Origin: CAIYZT01 sp947461435
GTDB taxonomy: Bacteria; Pseudomonadota; Alphaproteobacteria; Rhodobacterales; Rhodobacteraceae
DNA: 64,000 bases
Reading direction: 5' to 3'
Assembly: GCA_965284435.1 (NCBI GenBank)
Contig: OZ260083.1
Location: forward strand, 744,001 to 808,000
Positions 1 to 8,225 of this stretch are shown here, one piece after another. The notes under the pieces are model-generated. The model was not told the DNA's origin. It ran no database searches and worked only from the letters and a program-made list of their open reading frames with translations. How positions within the stretch are numbered: the stretch's first letter is position 1; every line of letters begins with the position of its first letter. The position numbers and the translations under genes are program-made.

Positions 1-446
1 CGAATGAATTGGGCGGCGTTGATGGCGTAGGTCGCGTAAGCGGCCAGCGCCAGAAACATCTGTTCGCGCGGGGTCAGGACCCCTGTCCAAAGCGCCAGAA
101 TATACAAGGTATGCAAGGCGATAACCGCGAAGGAGAACATGTCCTCCCAGAAAAATGCAGGGGCCAGCAAGTAGCGGCCGAACACCACTTTTTCCCAAAT
201 CGCGCCTGTGACCATGATCAGGTACAAAAAGCCCGTCTTGACCACGATCGATATTGTCGCCGCTTCGTATCCAACGCCTGTGGAGATGTAGCGCAGCACA
301 AGTACCAAGGACACGGCGAAAGCCAGAAACTGCAACGGGGCGAGCAAGCCTTGCACCAACGTCCACTTTGTCGAGTCGCGTCTGACGCGTTCTTCGGGCG
401 TATAAAGTGGGCGCCGGGCCGGGTTTTGTGAGTGATTCTTGGGCAT
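1..446 (-). CDS. bchF: 2-vinyl bacteriochlorophyllide hydratase (partial)
   Basis: Reading the minus strand from an ATG at 446 gives 148 codons without a stop before the window edge. The start reads MPKNHSQNPARRPLYTPEER, followed by hydrophobic segments near residues 30-50, 60-78, 95-115 and 125-140, and the family-typical stretch TGAIWEKVVFGRYLLAPAFF. BchF hydrates the C3 vinyl group of the chlorin ring to a hydroxyethyl group in bacteriochlorophyll a synthesis, at the membrane. The family is about 165-170 residues, so only the last part lies outside. It diverges from aerR across a region with two PpsR-type operators, as in Rhodobacter clusters. The plus-strand reading frame over the same bases is a shadow. 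Confidence 0.93.
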   Translation of the reverse strand, partial: MPKNHSQNPARRPLYTPEERVRRDSTKWTLVQGLLAPLQFLAFAVSLVLVLRYISTGVGYEAATISIVVKTGFLYLIMVTGAIWEKVVFGRYLLAPAFFWEDMFSFAVIALHTLYILALWTGVLTPREQMFLALAAYATYAINAAQFI

Positions 447-503
447 CTAGTTGCTCGCAGACGACATGTCCTTAAGCAAATCTTACTGGCCCATTCCGGA
501 ATA

Positions 504-521
504 TGTCAACTAAAACTTACA
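504..521. promoter_or_regulatory. PpsR/CrtJ operator, bchF side
   Basis: The sequence TGTCAACTAAAACTTACA fits TGT-N12-ACA exactly. This is the consensus bound by the repressor PpsR (CrtJ), whose gene lies about 1.1 kb away. The site is 58 bp upstream of the bchF start, which suits control of bchF. Binding is inferred from the motif alone. Confidence 0.8.
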
Positions 522-624
522 CTCTTTTGGTTGACAGTTGCCGCTTAAATTGCCCAAATCCAGCCCCTTCCAGAAACCATTTTTGGTAATATTTTGTTTA
601 TAATACAGTGTGTTGTACTATTTC

Positions 625-658
625 GTGGGATGAGGTAAGAAGTGGGATGAGGTAAGAA
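625..658. repeat. 17-bp perfect tandem repeat
   Basis: GTGGGATGAGGTAAGAA occurs twice head to tail (625-641 and 642-658) with no mismatch. It sits between the two PpsR operators of the bchF/aerR control region and just before the second one. It is not in a coding sequence on either strand. Function unknown; it may set the spacing between the operators or simply be a recent slippage duplication. Confidence 0.85.
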
Positions 659-664
659 AAGGTG

Positions 665-682
665 TGTCAATTTACTTTGACA
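665..682. promoter_or_regulatory. PpsR/CrtJ operator, aerR side
   Basis: TGTCAATTTACTTTGACA is a TGT-N12-ACA site whose outer six bases on each side are a perfect palindrome (TGTCAA / TTGACA). It lies about 100 bp upstream of the aerR start and 143 bp from the bchF-side site, so DNA looping between PpsR tetramers is possible. Assigned by motif and context. Apart from these two sites and the tandem repeat, nothing else was recognised between 447 and 783. Confidence 0.8.
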
Positions 683-783
683 TTTTGGCGGCGCTAAGTG
701 AAGTTTAGGGGTATGGACGGCCCCGATCATGCAGAGAAATACCTGCGACGGTTTTGAGGGCCCCCTCTTGCGGAGCCGGTCAA

Positions 784-1575
784 ATGCAAGAAGTTCCTAC
801 TTGGGAGAAGTCGAGGTCGGGCGCGATCGATACATCGGGCGTGACCTATTTTGCGTCGCAGGTCGTGTCACTGCTGGCAGACCGAACCGTGCGCACCATT
901 ACCGAACCGCGCGAGTCCGTGATTTCTTCGTTGATTGTGGCGTCCATGTCGGGGACGGAAAATGCCTTTGCCGCTGTTCTTGCCGAGTTGAAGCAGACAC
1001 GGACAACCTTGGCAGCCTTGGCAGATATCTATATTCCGATCGTGGCGCGGCGGATGGGCGAGGCATGGGAAGACGACACGCTGAGTTGGGTGGATGTATC
1101 GATCGGGGTGGGGCGGCTTCAGGGCCTGTTGCGCGAGATCGGAGCGGCCTGGGCTGCCGATCAGGCGGGCGACACGGGCCATGGGACCGTTTTGCTGATC
1201 ATCCCCGAGCAAGAGCAGCATACCTTGGGCCCGATGGTGGCCATGGGGCAGCTTCGGCGTTACGGAATTTCAGTTTGCCTAAGAATAGCACCAAGCCTCG
1301 ACGAACTGCGCAGTCTTATGGCGACGCGCAGTTTCGATGGGGTCATGATTTCGGTCGCCGTGCAAGAAAAGCTGCCCTTTGTCGCGAAAACTATACAGTT
1401 TCTAAAGAACGTGTCGCCAAAGCCGACCCCTGTGATTGTTGGCGGTGCGGCCCTGTCAAATCTGGAGGATCCTGCACTTTGTACCGGCGCTGATCTTTCA
1501 ACGAATGACATCAGCGTTGCGCTTGAGGCCATGGGTCTTAAGTTCGACGCCTTTTGCGTGTTAAAGCGCGCGTAA
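784..1575 (+). CDS. aerR: AerR/PpaA-type cobalamin-binding photosynthesis regulator
   Basis: The protein has 263 residues from the ATG at 784; a TTG at 754 would add ten residues but has no better ribosome site. AerR/PpaA proteins bind cobalamin and antagonise the repressor CrtJ/PpsR. The C-terminal half reads as a B12-binding (SCHIC-like) fold: IIPEQEQHTLGPMVAMGQLR, then DGVMISVAV and IVGGAAL. His146, inside EQHTLG, corresponds in position to the cobalamin-ligand histidine reported for R. capsulatus AerR. The N-terminal half is helical. It lies 48 bp before ppsR on the same strand, the conserved pairing of anti-repressor and repressor, and diverges from bchF. Confidence 0.88.
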   Translation: MQEVPTWEKSRSGAIDTSGVTYFASQVVSLLADRTVRTITEPRESVISSLIVASMSGTENAFAAVLAELKQTRTTLAALADIYIPIVARRMGEAWEDDTLSWVDVSIGVGRLQGLLREIGAAWAADQAGDTGHGTVLLIIPEQEQHTLGPMVAMGQLRRYGISVCLRIAPSLDELRSLMATRSFDGVMISVAVQEKLPFVAKTIQFLKNVSPKPTPVIVGGAALSNLEDPALCTGADLSTNDISVALEAMGLKFDAFCVLKRA

Positions 1576-1623
1576 CAAACCGCTGTCCCGACGACGGGTG
1601 GGTGGCAAGAATGGCAAAAAATA

Positions 1624-3039
1624 GTGAACACTGATTCTCAACATCTGCTATCGAGCATGGCAATGCCCCTTATTGACCCGGAGCTGCTCTCCGAGATCGT
1701 GGCAACGGCATCCGATATCTCTTTGCTGATCACCCCTGAGGGCCGCATTTCCGGATTGACCGTCAATCCACACTACCGCTCATTTGGCCACTTGGGCCAT
1801 TGGGTTGGAAAACACATTTCGGAAATCGTTACAAAAGAATCCTACGAGAAATACCAGCGCCGCGTCAAGGAATTGCGCAAGCCTGACGTGACATCCCTTC
1901 CCTTGGAAGTGAACCATATGGACGAGTCCATTTGGGAATTTCCGATCCGCTATGCGATGCATTCGGTAGGTGTGGATGACACGGTTCTTATGCTGGGCCG
2001 CGACCTGCGCGCGATTGCCGAAATGCAGCAGCAGCTGGTCATGGCGCAGATCGCGTTGGAGCGGGACTATGAAACCCAGCGCGAGATGGACACGCGGTAC
2101 CGTGTGCTGATGGAGGCCACGCGCGACGCTGTGGTTTTGGTGGCCATGAACAATGGCCGGATTGCCGACTTGAACGCCTCGGCGGCGGTCATGCTGGGCG
2201 GAACGCGGCAAGATCTGATCGGTGCGGCCATCGCGCAAGAGTTCGAAGGCCGCCGGCGCGGAGAGTTTCTGGAAAGTCTGTCCAACATCGCCTCGGCTGA
2301 TGCGGTCAGCCCGGTTGACCTGGTGGCACGGCGGTCGCAGCGGCGGTTGCGGGTGATCCCCAAGCTGTTCCGCGCTGCGGGGGAGCGGTTGATGCTGTGC
2401 CGGATCGAAAGCCAGGATCAAGAGGCTGCCGCGCCGCGGGAAACCTCGGACAATTTGCAACGGCTGTATCAAGAGGGCGTCGATGGCATCGTCTTTCTGG
2501 ATGAAGATGGCATTGTCGTTGCGGCCAATGATTCGTTCCTGAAACTGACGGACAGCACGCATCTGTCGAATGTGCGCGGCCGGACGATGGCGGATTTTCT
2601 GGCCCGCGGAACCGTCGACCTGCGCGTGTTGATGGACAACACCAAAAGATCGCGGCAATTGCGGATTTATGCCACCAAGATCCTGAGCGAATTCAACGGA
2701 CAAGTCGCCGTCGAGATCAGCGCAACCTATATCAACGACCGGCCGCGCCCGGGGTACGGCCTTGTCATTCGGGACGCCAGCCGTACCGAAATGCTGCGCC
2801 GACCCGGGTTTTCGGGGGGCGATGAAGGCATGCGTTCGGTGATGGAGCTGGTGGGATCGTCAACCTTGAAGGACATCGTTTCAGAGACCACGGATGTGGT
2901 CGAGAAGATGTGTATTCAAACGGCGGTGGACCTGACGCGCAACAACCGGGTTGCGGCGGCCGAAATGCTGGGCCTGTCGCGGCAATCCTTGTACGTCAAG
3001 CTGCGCAAGTTCGGTTTGCTAAGCAAGGATGACGAATAG
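1624..3039 (+). CDS. ppsR: Photosynthesis repressor PpsR/CrtJ
   Basis: This 471-residue protein is a PAS-domain transcription regulator that represses bacteriochlorophyll, carotenoid and light-harvesting genes in the presence of oxygen. An N-terminal region (about 20-140), a PAS domain near 160-255 and another near 275-390 are followed by a Fis-type helix-turn-helix ending in RVAAAEMLGLSRQSLYVKLR. Cys259 (in LMLCRI) and Cys430 (in KMCIQ) match the spacing of the redox cysteine pair of Rhodobacter PpsR. The start is uncertain: GTG at 1624 is used, but ATG at 1657 also gives a typical N-terminus and neither has a clear ribosome site. It is read together with aerR. Confidence 0.92.
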   Translation: MNTDSQHLLSSMAMPLIDPELLSEIVATASDISLLITPEGRISGLTVNPHYRSFGHLGHWVGKHISEIVTKESYEKYQRRVKELRKPDVTSLPLEVNHMDESIWEFPIRYAMHSVGVDDTVLMLGRDLRAIAEMQQQLVMAQIALERDYETQREMDTRYRVLMEATRDAVVLVAMNNGRIADLNASAAVMLGGTRQDLIGAAIAQEFEGRRRGEFLESLSNIASADAVSPVDLVARRSQRRLRVIPKLFRAAGERLMLCRIESQDQEAAAPRETSDNLQRLYQEGVDGIVFLDEDGIVVAANDSFLKLTDSTHLSNVRGRTMADFLARGTVDLRVLMDNTKRSRQLRIYATKILSEFNGQVAVEISATYINDRPRPGYGLVIRDASRTEMLRRPGFSGGDEGMRSVMELVGSSTLKDIVSETTDVVEKMCIQTAVDLTRNNRVAAAEMLGLSRQSLYVKLRKFGLLSKDDE

Positions 3040-3100
3040 GGCCACGGCCAGCCGCGCCAATATGGTCGGTCCTGTAATCTGGGCTTGATCGACTCGTCAT

Positions 3101-3118
3101 TGTAATGTTTAGTTTACA
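3101..3118. promoter_or_regulatory. PpsR/CrtJ operator 1 of bchG
   Basis: TGTAATGTTTAGTTTACA fits TGT-N12-ACA. It ends two bases before the preferred bchG start codon at 3120 and covers an alternative upstream ATG at 3105, which makes that upstream start less likely. A second site follows after six bases, the usual side-by-side arrangement of PpsR sites. Confidence 0.75.
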
Positions 3119-3119
3119 C

Positions 3120-4028
3120 ATGACTGTATCACGCACCTTACACTCCGCCCGTTATCCGCAGCCCCGCGCCATGCTGGAGCTGATCAAACCCATCACGTGG
3201 TTCCCGCCGATGTGGGCCTATCTGTGTGGGATCATCTCTGTCGGGGTCTCTCCTTGGTCAAGTTGGCCGATGGTGATCTTGGGCGTTCTGCTGGCCGGGC
3301 CCGTTGTCTGCGGGATGAGTCAGGCCGCAAACGATTGGTGCGACCGGCATGTCGACGCGGTGAACGAACCGCATCGTCCCATCCCCTCGGGGCGGATTCC
3401 CGGACGCTGGGGGCTGTGGATTGCGCTGGCAATGTCTGTGCTGTCTTTGGCGATCGGCTGGCTTTTGGGCCCTTGGGGATTTGCCGCCACGATCGTGGGT
3501 GTGCTTGCCGCCTGGGCCTATTCGGTGGAGCCGATCCGGCTGAAACGGTCGGGATGGTGGGGGCCGGGTCTGGTTGGCCTGTGTTATGAAGGATTGCCCT
3601 GGTTCACCGGGGCTGCGGTTCTGTCAGATGGCGTGCCGTCTTTTCAAGTGGTCACCATGGCGTTGCTTTACGCCCTTGGCGCCCACGGCATCATGACGTT
3701 GAATGATTTCAAGGCGCTTGAAGGGGATCGGATTCACGGGGTTCGGTCGCTTCCGGTGACTTTGGGGCCCGATGTCGCGGCGCGCGTTGCCTGTACGGTG
3801 ATGGCCTTGGCGCAGGCGATCGTGATCTGTCTGCTTTTCATCTGGGGCAAACCCGTGCACGCGATCTTTGTCTTCTTGCTGCTGTTTTGGCAGATCCGGG
3901 CCATGGGAACCTTGTTAAGCGATTCAAAGGGAAAGGCGCCTTGGTATCAGGCCACGGGGATCACGATGTATGTCACCGGCATGATGATCACGGCCTTCGC
4001 CCTGCGCGGTATGGAGGTACTGGCATGA
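3120..4028 (+). CDS. bchG: Bacteriochlorophyll synthase (geranylgeranyl/phytyl transferase)
   Basis: The protein has 302 residues from ATG 3120, the length and N-terminal sequence expected for BchG (PRAMLELIKPITWFPPMWAY). It attaches the geranylgeranyl or phytyl tail to bacteriochlorophyllide a in the membrane. It is a UbiA-family prenyltransferase: the first Asp motif is NDWCDRHVDAVNEP starting at residue 71, the second is NDFKALEGDRIHG starting at 195, and there are about eight hydrophobic helices. It overlaps the next gene by 4 bp (ATGA), so the pair is probably coupled in translation. Two PpsR-type sites lie at the start, the second one inside the first codons. Confidence 0.93.
   Translation: MTVSRTLHSARYPQPRAMLELIKPITWFPPMWAYLCGIISVGVSPWSSWPMVILGVLLAGPVVCGMSQAANDWCDRHVDAVNEPHRPIPSGRIPGRWGLWIALAMSVLSLAIGWLLGPWGFAATIVGVLAAWAYSVEPIRLKRSGWWGPGLVGLCYEGLPWFTGAAVLSDGVPSFQVVTMALLYALGAHGIMTLNDFKALEGDRIHGVRSLPVTLGPDVAARVACTVMALAQAIVICLLFIWGKPVHAIFVFLLLFWQIRAMGTLLSDSKGKAPWYQATGITMYVTGMMITAFALRGMEVLA
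3125..3142. promoter_or_regulatory. PpsR/CrtJ operator 2 of bchG (inside the coding start)
   Basis: TGTATCACGCACCTTACA fits TGT-N12-ACA and lies over codons 2 to 8 of bchG as started at 3120. If bchG started at the next ATG (3171), both sites would lie upstream of the gene, but the residues before 3171 resemble known BchG N-termini. Either way a repressor bound here would block transcription into bchG. Confidence 0.6.
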
Positions 4029-5320
4029 CACTGTCTTGGGCGTCGATCTTTCGGTTGGGTTTGGTTCAACTGTGTCTGGGGGCGATTGTGGTGCTGACCA
4101 CATCCACCTTGAACCGGTTGATGGTGGTGGAATTTGCCATGCCGGCGGTTCTGCCTGGTCTTCTGGTGGGGCTGCATTATGCCATTCAGATCACCCGGCC
4201 CACCTGGGGATACAAATCTGACACGGGCGGCAACCGGACCCGATTCATCATTCTGGGCATGGCGGCGCTGGCGCTTGGCGCCTTCCTTGCGGCGGCGGGC
4301 ATGCTGCTGTTGACCACCTCTTTCGCTTTGGGGTTGGCCTTGTCGATCTTGGCCTATGGGCTGATCGGGATTGGCGTGGGCGCGTCGGGCACATCGCTTT
4401 TGGCACTGCTGGCCACAACGACGCATCCGCGGCGCCGGGCAGCGGCGGCGACGATCACCTGGCTGATGATGATCTTTGGCATCGCAGTGACGGCGGTGAT
4501 CGTGGGCAAGTTGTTGGATCCCTATTCGCCGGACCTGCTGTTGAAACTGGTTGGGGGCGTGGGTTGTATCGCTGTTGCAGTGACCACCGCCGCGATTTGG
4601 GGAATCGAGCGCCGCTATGGCGGTGCGGTTCAGCCAAAGACCGAAGCCTTACCCTTTTTTCAAGGGCTTGCGGAAATCTGGAGCGAGCGCCGTGCGCGCA
4701 ATTTCACCATCTTCATCTTCTTGTCGATGGTCGCCTATTTCATGCAAGAGCTGATCCTTGAACCCTATGCCGGGCTTGCTTTCAACTACACGCCGGGCCA
4801 ATCAACGCAGCTTTCAGGCGCGCAGAATGGCGGCGTGTTCGTGGGGATGCTGCTGGTTGGTTTGGCGGCGACCGGATTGCGGATTGGCGGTTTGCGCGCT
4901 TGGGTCATGGCGGGCTGCGCGGGGTCAGCCCTGTCTTTGCTGGCCATCGCGATGGCCGGGCAGATGGCGCTGGATGGTCAGATCCTGCTGGTCAGCACCG
5001 TATCGCTGGGCTTTTTCAACGGCATGTTCGCGGTGGCTGCCATCGGATCCATGATGGCCTTGGCTGGCGAGGGCCGCGGCGAGCGTGAAGGCACCCGAAT
5101 GGGGCTTTGGGGAGCATCGCAGGCCATCGCGGCAGGCTTTGGCGGGCTTTTGGGCGCCGCTGCGGTAGACGCGGTGCGGCAGATCACCGATGCCGCCACT
5201 GCCTTTGGCCTTGTTTTTACCGCCGAGGCCGCGCTGTTTGCCGTGGCCACGATCATGGCGGCACAGATCATTGAGGCGCGCCCGCGCGCTGTGGACGGAA
5301 ACCTAGTACCGGGGGAATAG
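4025..5320 (+). CDS. PucC/BCH-family membrane carrier (orf428-like)
   Basis: This 432-residue membrane protein has about twelve hydrophobic segments and belongs to the major-facilitator-like BCH family that includes PucC and LhaA. The member between bchG and bchP in Rhodobacter was long called the 44-kDa bacteriochlorophyll synthase subunit or orf428. Typical features are NRLMVVEFAMPAVLPGLLVG near the N-terminus, RPTWGYKSD, and a cytoplasmic THPRRRAAAA loop. Its molecular role is not established; relatives assist pigment or antenna assembly. The start is ATG 4025, overlapping bchG by 4 bp, and bchP begins 2 bp after its stop, so the unit is tightly coupled. Confidence 0.88.
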   Translation: MTLSWASIFRLGLVQLCLGAIVVLTTSTLNRLMVVEFAMPAVLPGLLVGLHYAIQITRPTWGYKSDTGGNRTRFIILGMAALALGAFLAAAGMLLLTTSFALGLALSILAYGLIGIGVGASGTSLLALLATTTHPRRRAAAATITWLMMIFGIAVTAVIVGKLLDPYSPDLLLKLVGGVGCIAVAVTTAAIWGIERRYGGAVQPKTEALPFFQGLAEIWSERRARNFTIFIFLSMVAYFMQELILEPYAGLAFNYTPGQSTQLSGAQNGGVFVGMLLVGLAATGLRIGGLRAWVMAGCAGSALSLLAIAMAGQMALDGQILLVSTVSLGFFNGMFAVAAIGSMMALAGEGRGEREGTRMGLWGASQAIAAGFGGLLGAAAVDAVRQITDAATAFGLVFTAEAALFAVATIMAAQIIEARPRAVDGNLVPGE

Positions 5321-5322
5321 AC

Positions 5323-6504
5323 ATGGGATATGATGTTATCGTGATCGGCGGCGGACCATCTGGGGCGACGGCGGCGAATGATTTGGCCCGCTCGGGTGTC
5401 CATGTGGCGTTTCTGGACCGCGATGGGCGGATCAAACCCTGTGGCGGCGCAATTCCGCCCCGGTTGATCGAAGATTTTTCGATCCCCGACAGTCAGATCG
5501 TGGCGCAGATTCAGACGGCCCGCATGATATCGCCCACCCAGCGCGCGGTGGATATCCCGATCGAAAACGGCTTTGTCGGGATGGTTGACCGCGAACATTT
5601 CGACGAGTTCCTGCGCGCGCGCGCTGTCAGTAATGGCGCAACGCGGATGACCGGCACCTACCTGCGGATCGAGCGGGACGCCGAGGGCACGCATGTGGTC
5701 TATCGCGACAAGGCCAGTGGGCAAGAGATCCGCATGCAGACCAAACTGGTGATCGGGGCTGATGGCGCGCGGTCGAATGTGGCGAAGACCGAAGTGCCGG
5801 GCGGCGACAAGATTCCTTACGTGATCGCCTATCATGAAATCATCAAGGCCCCGGCTGCCAACAATTCCTATGATCCAAAGCGCTGTGATGTGATTTATGA
5901 CGGAAAGATCAGCCCTGATTTTTATGGCTGGGTCTTTCCGCATGGCGCCCATGCCAGCGTGGGAATGGGCACGGGGATTGATGGTGTCGACCTGAAGCAG
6001 GCGACGGCAGATTTGCGCGAAGCCTCTGGTTTGGCCGGATGCGAAACGATCCGCCGCGAAGGTGCGCCTATTCCGCTGCGGCCAATGGACCGCTGGGACA
6101 ATGGGCGCGATGTGGTGCTTGCAGGAGATGCAGCCGGGGTCGTTGCGCCTTCGTCAGGCGAAGGCATTTACTATGCGATGGTCGGCGGCCGGGTGGCGGC
6201 CACGGCAGCGCAGGCCGTTTTGGCAACAGGCCGGGCGTCAAAACTGCGGATTGCGCGGCGTTTGTTTATGAGCGAGCATAAGATGGTTTTCAAGGTTCTG
6301 CGATCGATGCAGGACGCCTATTACAAATCCGACGAACGCCGTGAACGGTTTGTCAGTCTTTGCCATGATGTGGATGTTCAGAAGTTAACCTTTGAGGCTT
6401 ATATGAACAAGAAGCTGGTGCATGCGCGGCCCATGGCCCATTTGAAAATTGGCTTCAAGAACATCTCGCATCTCATGGGTTTTGTGAAACCGGAACACGT
6501 ATGA
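5323..6504 (+). CDS. bchP: Geranylgeranyl reductase
   Basis: BchP reduces three double bonds of the geranylgeranyl tail of bacteriochlorophyll to give the phytyl tail. The protein has 393 residues. The N-terminal FAD-binding motif is VIVIGGGPSGATAANDLA, CGGAIPPRLIEDF follows, and the second FAD motif is GDAAGVVAPSSGEGIYYAM, the pattern of the plant/bacterial geranylgeranyl reductase family. Length is normal. It begins 2 bp after the preceding carrier gene and overlaps idi by 4 bp. Confidence 0.94.
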   Translation: MGYDVIVIGGGPSGATAANDLARSGVHVAFLDRDGRIKPCGGAIPPRLIEDFSIPDSQIVAQIQTARMISPTQRAVDIPIENGFVGMVDREHFDEFLRARAVSNGATRMTGTYLRIERDAEGTHVVYRDKASGQEIRMQTKLVIGADGARSNVAKTEVPGGDKIPYVIAYHEIIKAPAANNSYDPKRCDVIYDGKISPDFYGWVFPHGAHASVGMGTGIDGVDLKQATADLREASGLAGCETIRREGAPIPLRPMDRWDNGRDVVLAGDAAGVVAPSSGEGIYYAMVGGRVAATAAQAVLATGRASKLRIARRLFMSEHKMVFKVLRSMQDAYYKSDERRERFVSLCHDVDVQKLTFEAYMNKKLVHARPMAHLKIGFKNISHLMGFVKPEHV

Positions 6505-7040
6505 TTGAAATGATCCCGGCCTGGGTGAACGGCGTTTTGCAACCGATTGAGAAACTGGAAGTGCATCAGCGCGGGCTGAAGCATCTGGCGGTTTCGGTGT
6601 TTGTCATGCAGGGCGACAAAACGCTGTTGCAGCGCCGCGCCATGGGCAAATACCACACGCCCGGTTTGTGGACGAACACCTGTTGCACGCATCCGTTCTG
6701 GGACGAAGATCCGGCCCTTTGCGCGGCCCGGCGGCTGCGAGAGGAGTTGGGAATATCAGGGCTGGATCTGCGGCGCACCGGGGGAACCGAGTACCGCGCA
6801 GAGGTGGGAAACGGCCTGATTGAACACGAAGTGGTTGAGATTTTTGCCGCCGAAGCGCCCCAGGATTTCGCCTTGGCCCCGAACCCGGATGAAGTGATGG
6901 ACACGGCGTGGATCACCTTGCCTGATCTGGAAGACGAAGTGAAAGCAGACCCTTTGTCTTTCACGCCGTGGATGCGGATTTATCTGGCCGCAGGGTGGGG
7001 CGAAAAATCAAAGGCGCGGGTGCTGGCACCGGCGCGTTAA
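6501..7040 (+). CDS. idi: Isopentenyl-diphosphate delta-isomerase, type I
   Basis: Idi interconverts isopentenyl and dimethylallyl diphosphate and so feeds the pigment-tail and carotenoid pathways. The 179-residue protein has the type I Nudix-like signature: GLWTNTCCTHPFWDE carries the catalytic cysteine, and AARRLREELGI is the Nudix helix. The glutamate pair of the active site is visible in LIEHEVVEIF. It is the last gene of the bchG unit and overlaps bchP by 4 bp. A strong hairpin follows. Confidence 0.93.
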   Translation: MIEMIPAWVNGVLQPIEKLEVHQRGLKHLAVSVFVMQGDKTLLQRRAMGKYHTPGLWTNTCCTHPFWDEDPALCAARRLREELGISGLDLRRTGGTEYRAEVGNGLIEHEVVEIFAAEAPQDFALAPNPDEVMDTAWITLPDLEDEVKADPLSFTPWMRIYLAAGWGEKSKARVLAPAR

Positions 7041-7053
7041 GAAACCGGTATTG

Positions 7054-7089
7054 AAAAAAGGGCCGGGGGCAATGTTGCCCCCGGCCTTT
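7054..7089. terminator. Two-way terminator between idi and the sugar ABC operon
   Basis: A 12-bp perfect stem GGCCGGGGGCAA / TTGCCCCCGGCC (7061-7072 and 7075-7086) is preceded by a run of A and followed by TTT. The genes on either side converge, so the hairpin can end both transcripts. Confidence 0.85.
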
Positions 7090-7101
7090 GGTTTTGCACG
7101 A

Positions 7102-8190
7102 TTACATACCGGACCAGATCTTGGCATAAGCCTCGCGGTAGCCATTGCCGGGATCAAACATGTTCTTGTCGCCGCCATCGAAATCGATGTTGGCTTTGGT
7201 CACGACATGAAGCGGCGACATATAGCCAGAGGCAGCTTCGCCCGCCATGGCGCGGTTCAATTCATCGACCAGCTGCCAGCCTTGCAAGTTCAGGGGTTCG
7301 GCCACGGTGACGGCCTGATACTGACCGGCGCGAATACGCTGATAAGCGCCTTCCGATCCGTCGCCAGCGGCAACGGCCTTTGGCGCACCATCGCCGGCGA
7401 TGCCGGCCGCAGCAAGGGCCGGGCCCATGAAATCAAAGTAGATGTCGTTGATCGCCAAGGCATGTGTCCAGCTTGCGCCGTATTTCTGCAACAAGGCGAT
7501 CGTCAAGGACGGCATGCGCTGTGACGTTTCGGCGATCGGGGTATCGACATATTCCAGAACCGTGCCGCCCAAAGCCTCAATCGTGGCTTTGATCTTGTCG
7601 GCCTTGGCGATGGCGATGGCATAGGTGCTGTCGGTGAAGATCACCACGCCGGGTTTGCCTGCCGCGTCGATATAGGCCCATTCGGCCGCGACTTGGCTGA
7701 CTTGCATCGCGTCGGTGGAGACGTTCACCGACAAACCGCCGCCCGGATTTGCGCCGATGACAGCGCCAGAGTGCCAACCCACCATGGGGATCTTGGCGGC
7801 AACGGCCTGATCAAGGGCGGCCTGCTGTTCGACGGAGTCGAAGCCGACAATGATGATGCCCGCCGGTTGCAGGGCCAGACCCTGACCGAAGGCCGCGGTG
7901 CGGCTTTGAACCGACCCTGCGCCGTCCAGAACGCGCACATCCCAGCCGGCCTTGGCGGCAGCTTCCTGCACGCCGTTGGTGACGCCCAGATGGCCGCCAT
8001 TCTTCATGTCGCCCGCAAGGACGACAACAAGCTTGCCCGACTCGGCCTTTGGCCCCGTGGTGGGACCATCCCATGCGGTGGCTGGGCTGGCATATTTATC
8101 TACGTTGGCCTGCGCATCGGCGATGGCATCTGCAAAAGCGGGCAGAGCCAAAAGCGAGACTGACGACAAAAGAAACGATCTGCGGTTCAT
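7102..8190 (-). CDS. Sugar ABC transporter substrate-binding protein
   Basis: This 362-residue periplasmic protein has an N-terminal export signal (MNRRSFLLSSVSLLALPAFA). The rest is a ribose-type (type I) binding fold: KLVVVLAGDMKNGGHLGVTNG, then GIIIVGFDSVEQQAALDQAV and a C-terminal half with AINDIYFDFMGPAL. The start at 8190 has a clear ribosome site (GGGAGG). It is the last gene of a three-gene importer, behind the permease. The substrate is not shown by sequence; the neighbours suggest a sugar or sugar acid related to gluconate or idonate. Confidence 0.87.
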   Translation of the reverse strand: MNRRSFLLSSVSLLALPAFADAIADAQANVDKYASPATAWDGPTTGPKAESGKLVVVLAGDMKNGGHLGVTNGVQEAAAKAGWDVRVLDGAGSVQSRTAAFGQGLALQPAGIIIVGFDSVEQQAALDQAVAAKIPMVGWHSGAVIGANPGGGLSVNVSTDAMQVSQVAAEWAYIDAAGKPGVVIFTDSTYAIAIAKADKIKATIEALGGTVLEYVDTPIAETSQRMPSLTIALLQKYGASWTHALAINDIYFDFMGPALAAAGIAGDGAPKAVAAGDGSEGAYQRIRAGQYQAVTVAEPLNLQGWQLVDELNRAMAGEAASGYMSPLHVVTKANIDFDGGDKNMFDPGNGYREAYAKIWSGM

Positions 8191-8225
8191 GTTTTCCTCC
8201 CTGAAAACAACTTTGGTCAATGTGG

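Noticed and set aside
9..431. Plus-strand open frame at the left edge
   Set aside because: The minus strand here encodes BchF with clear family sequence.
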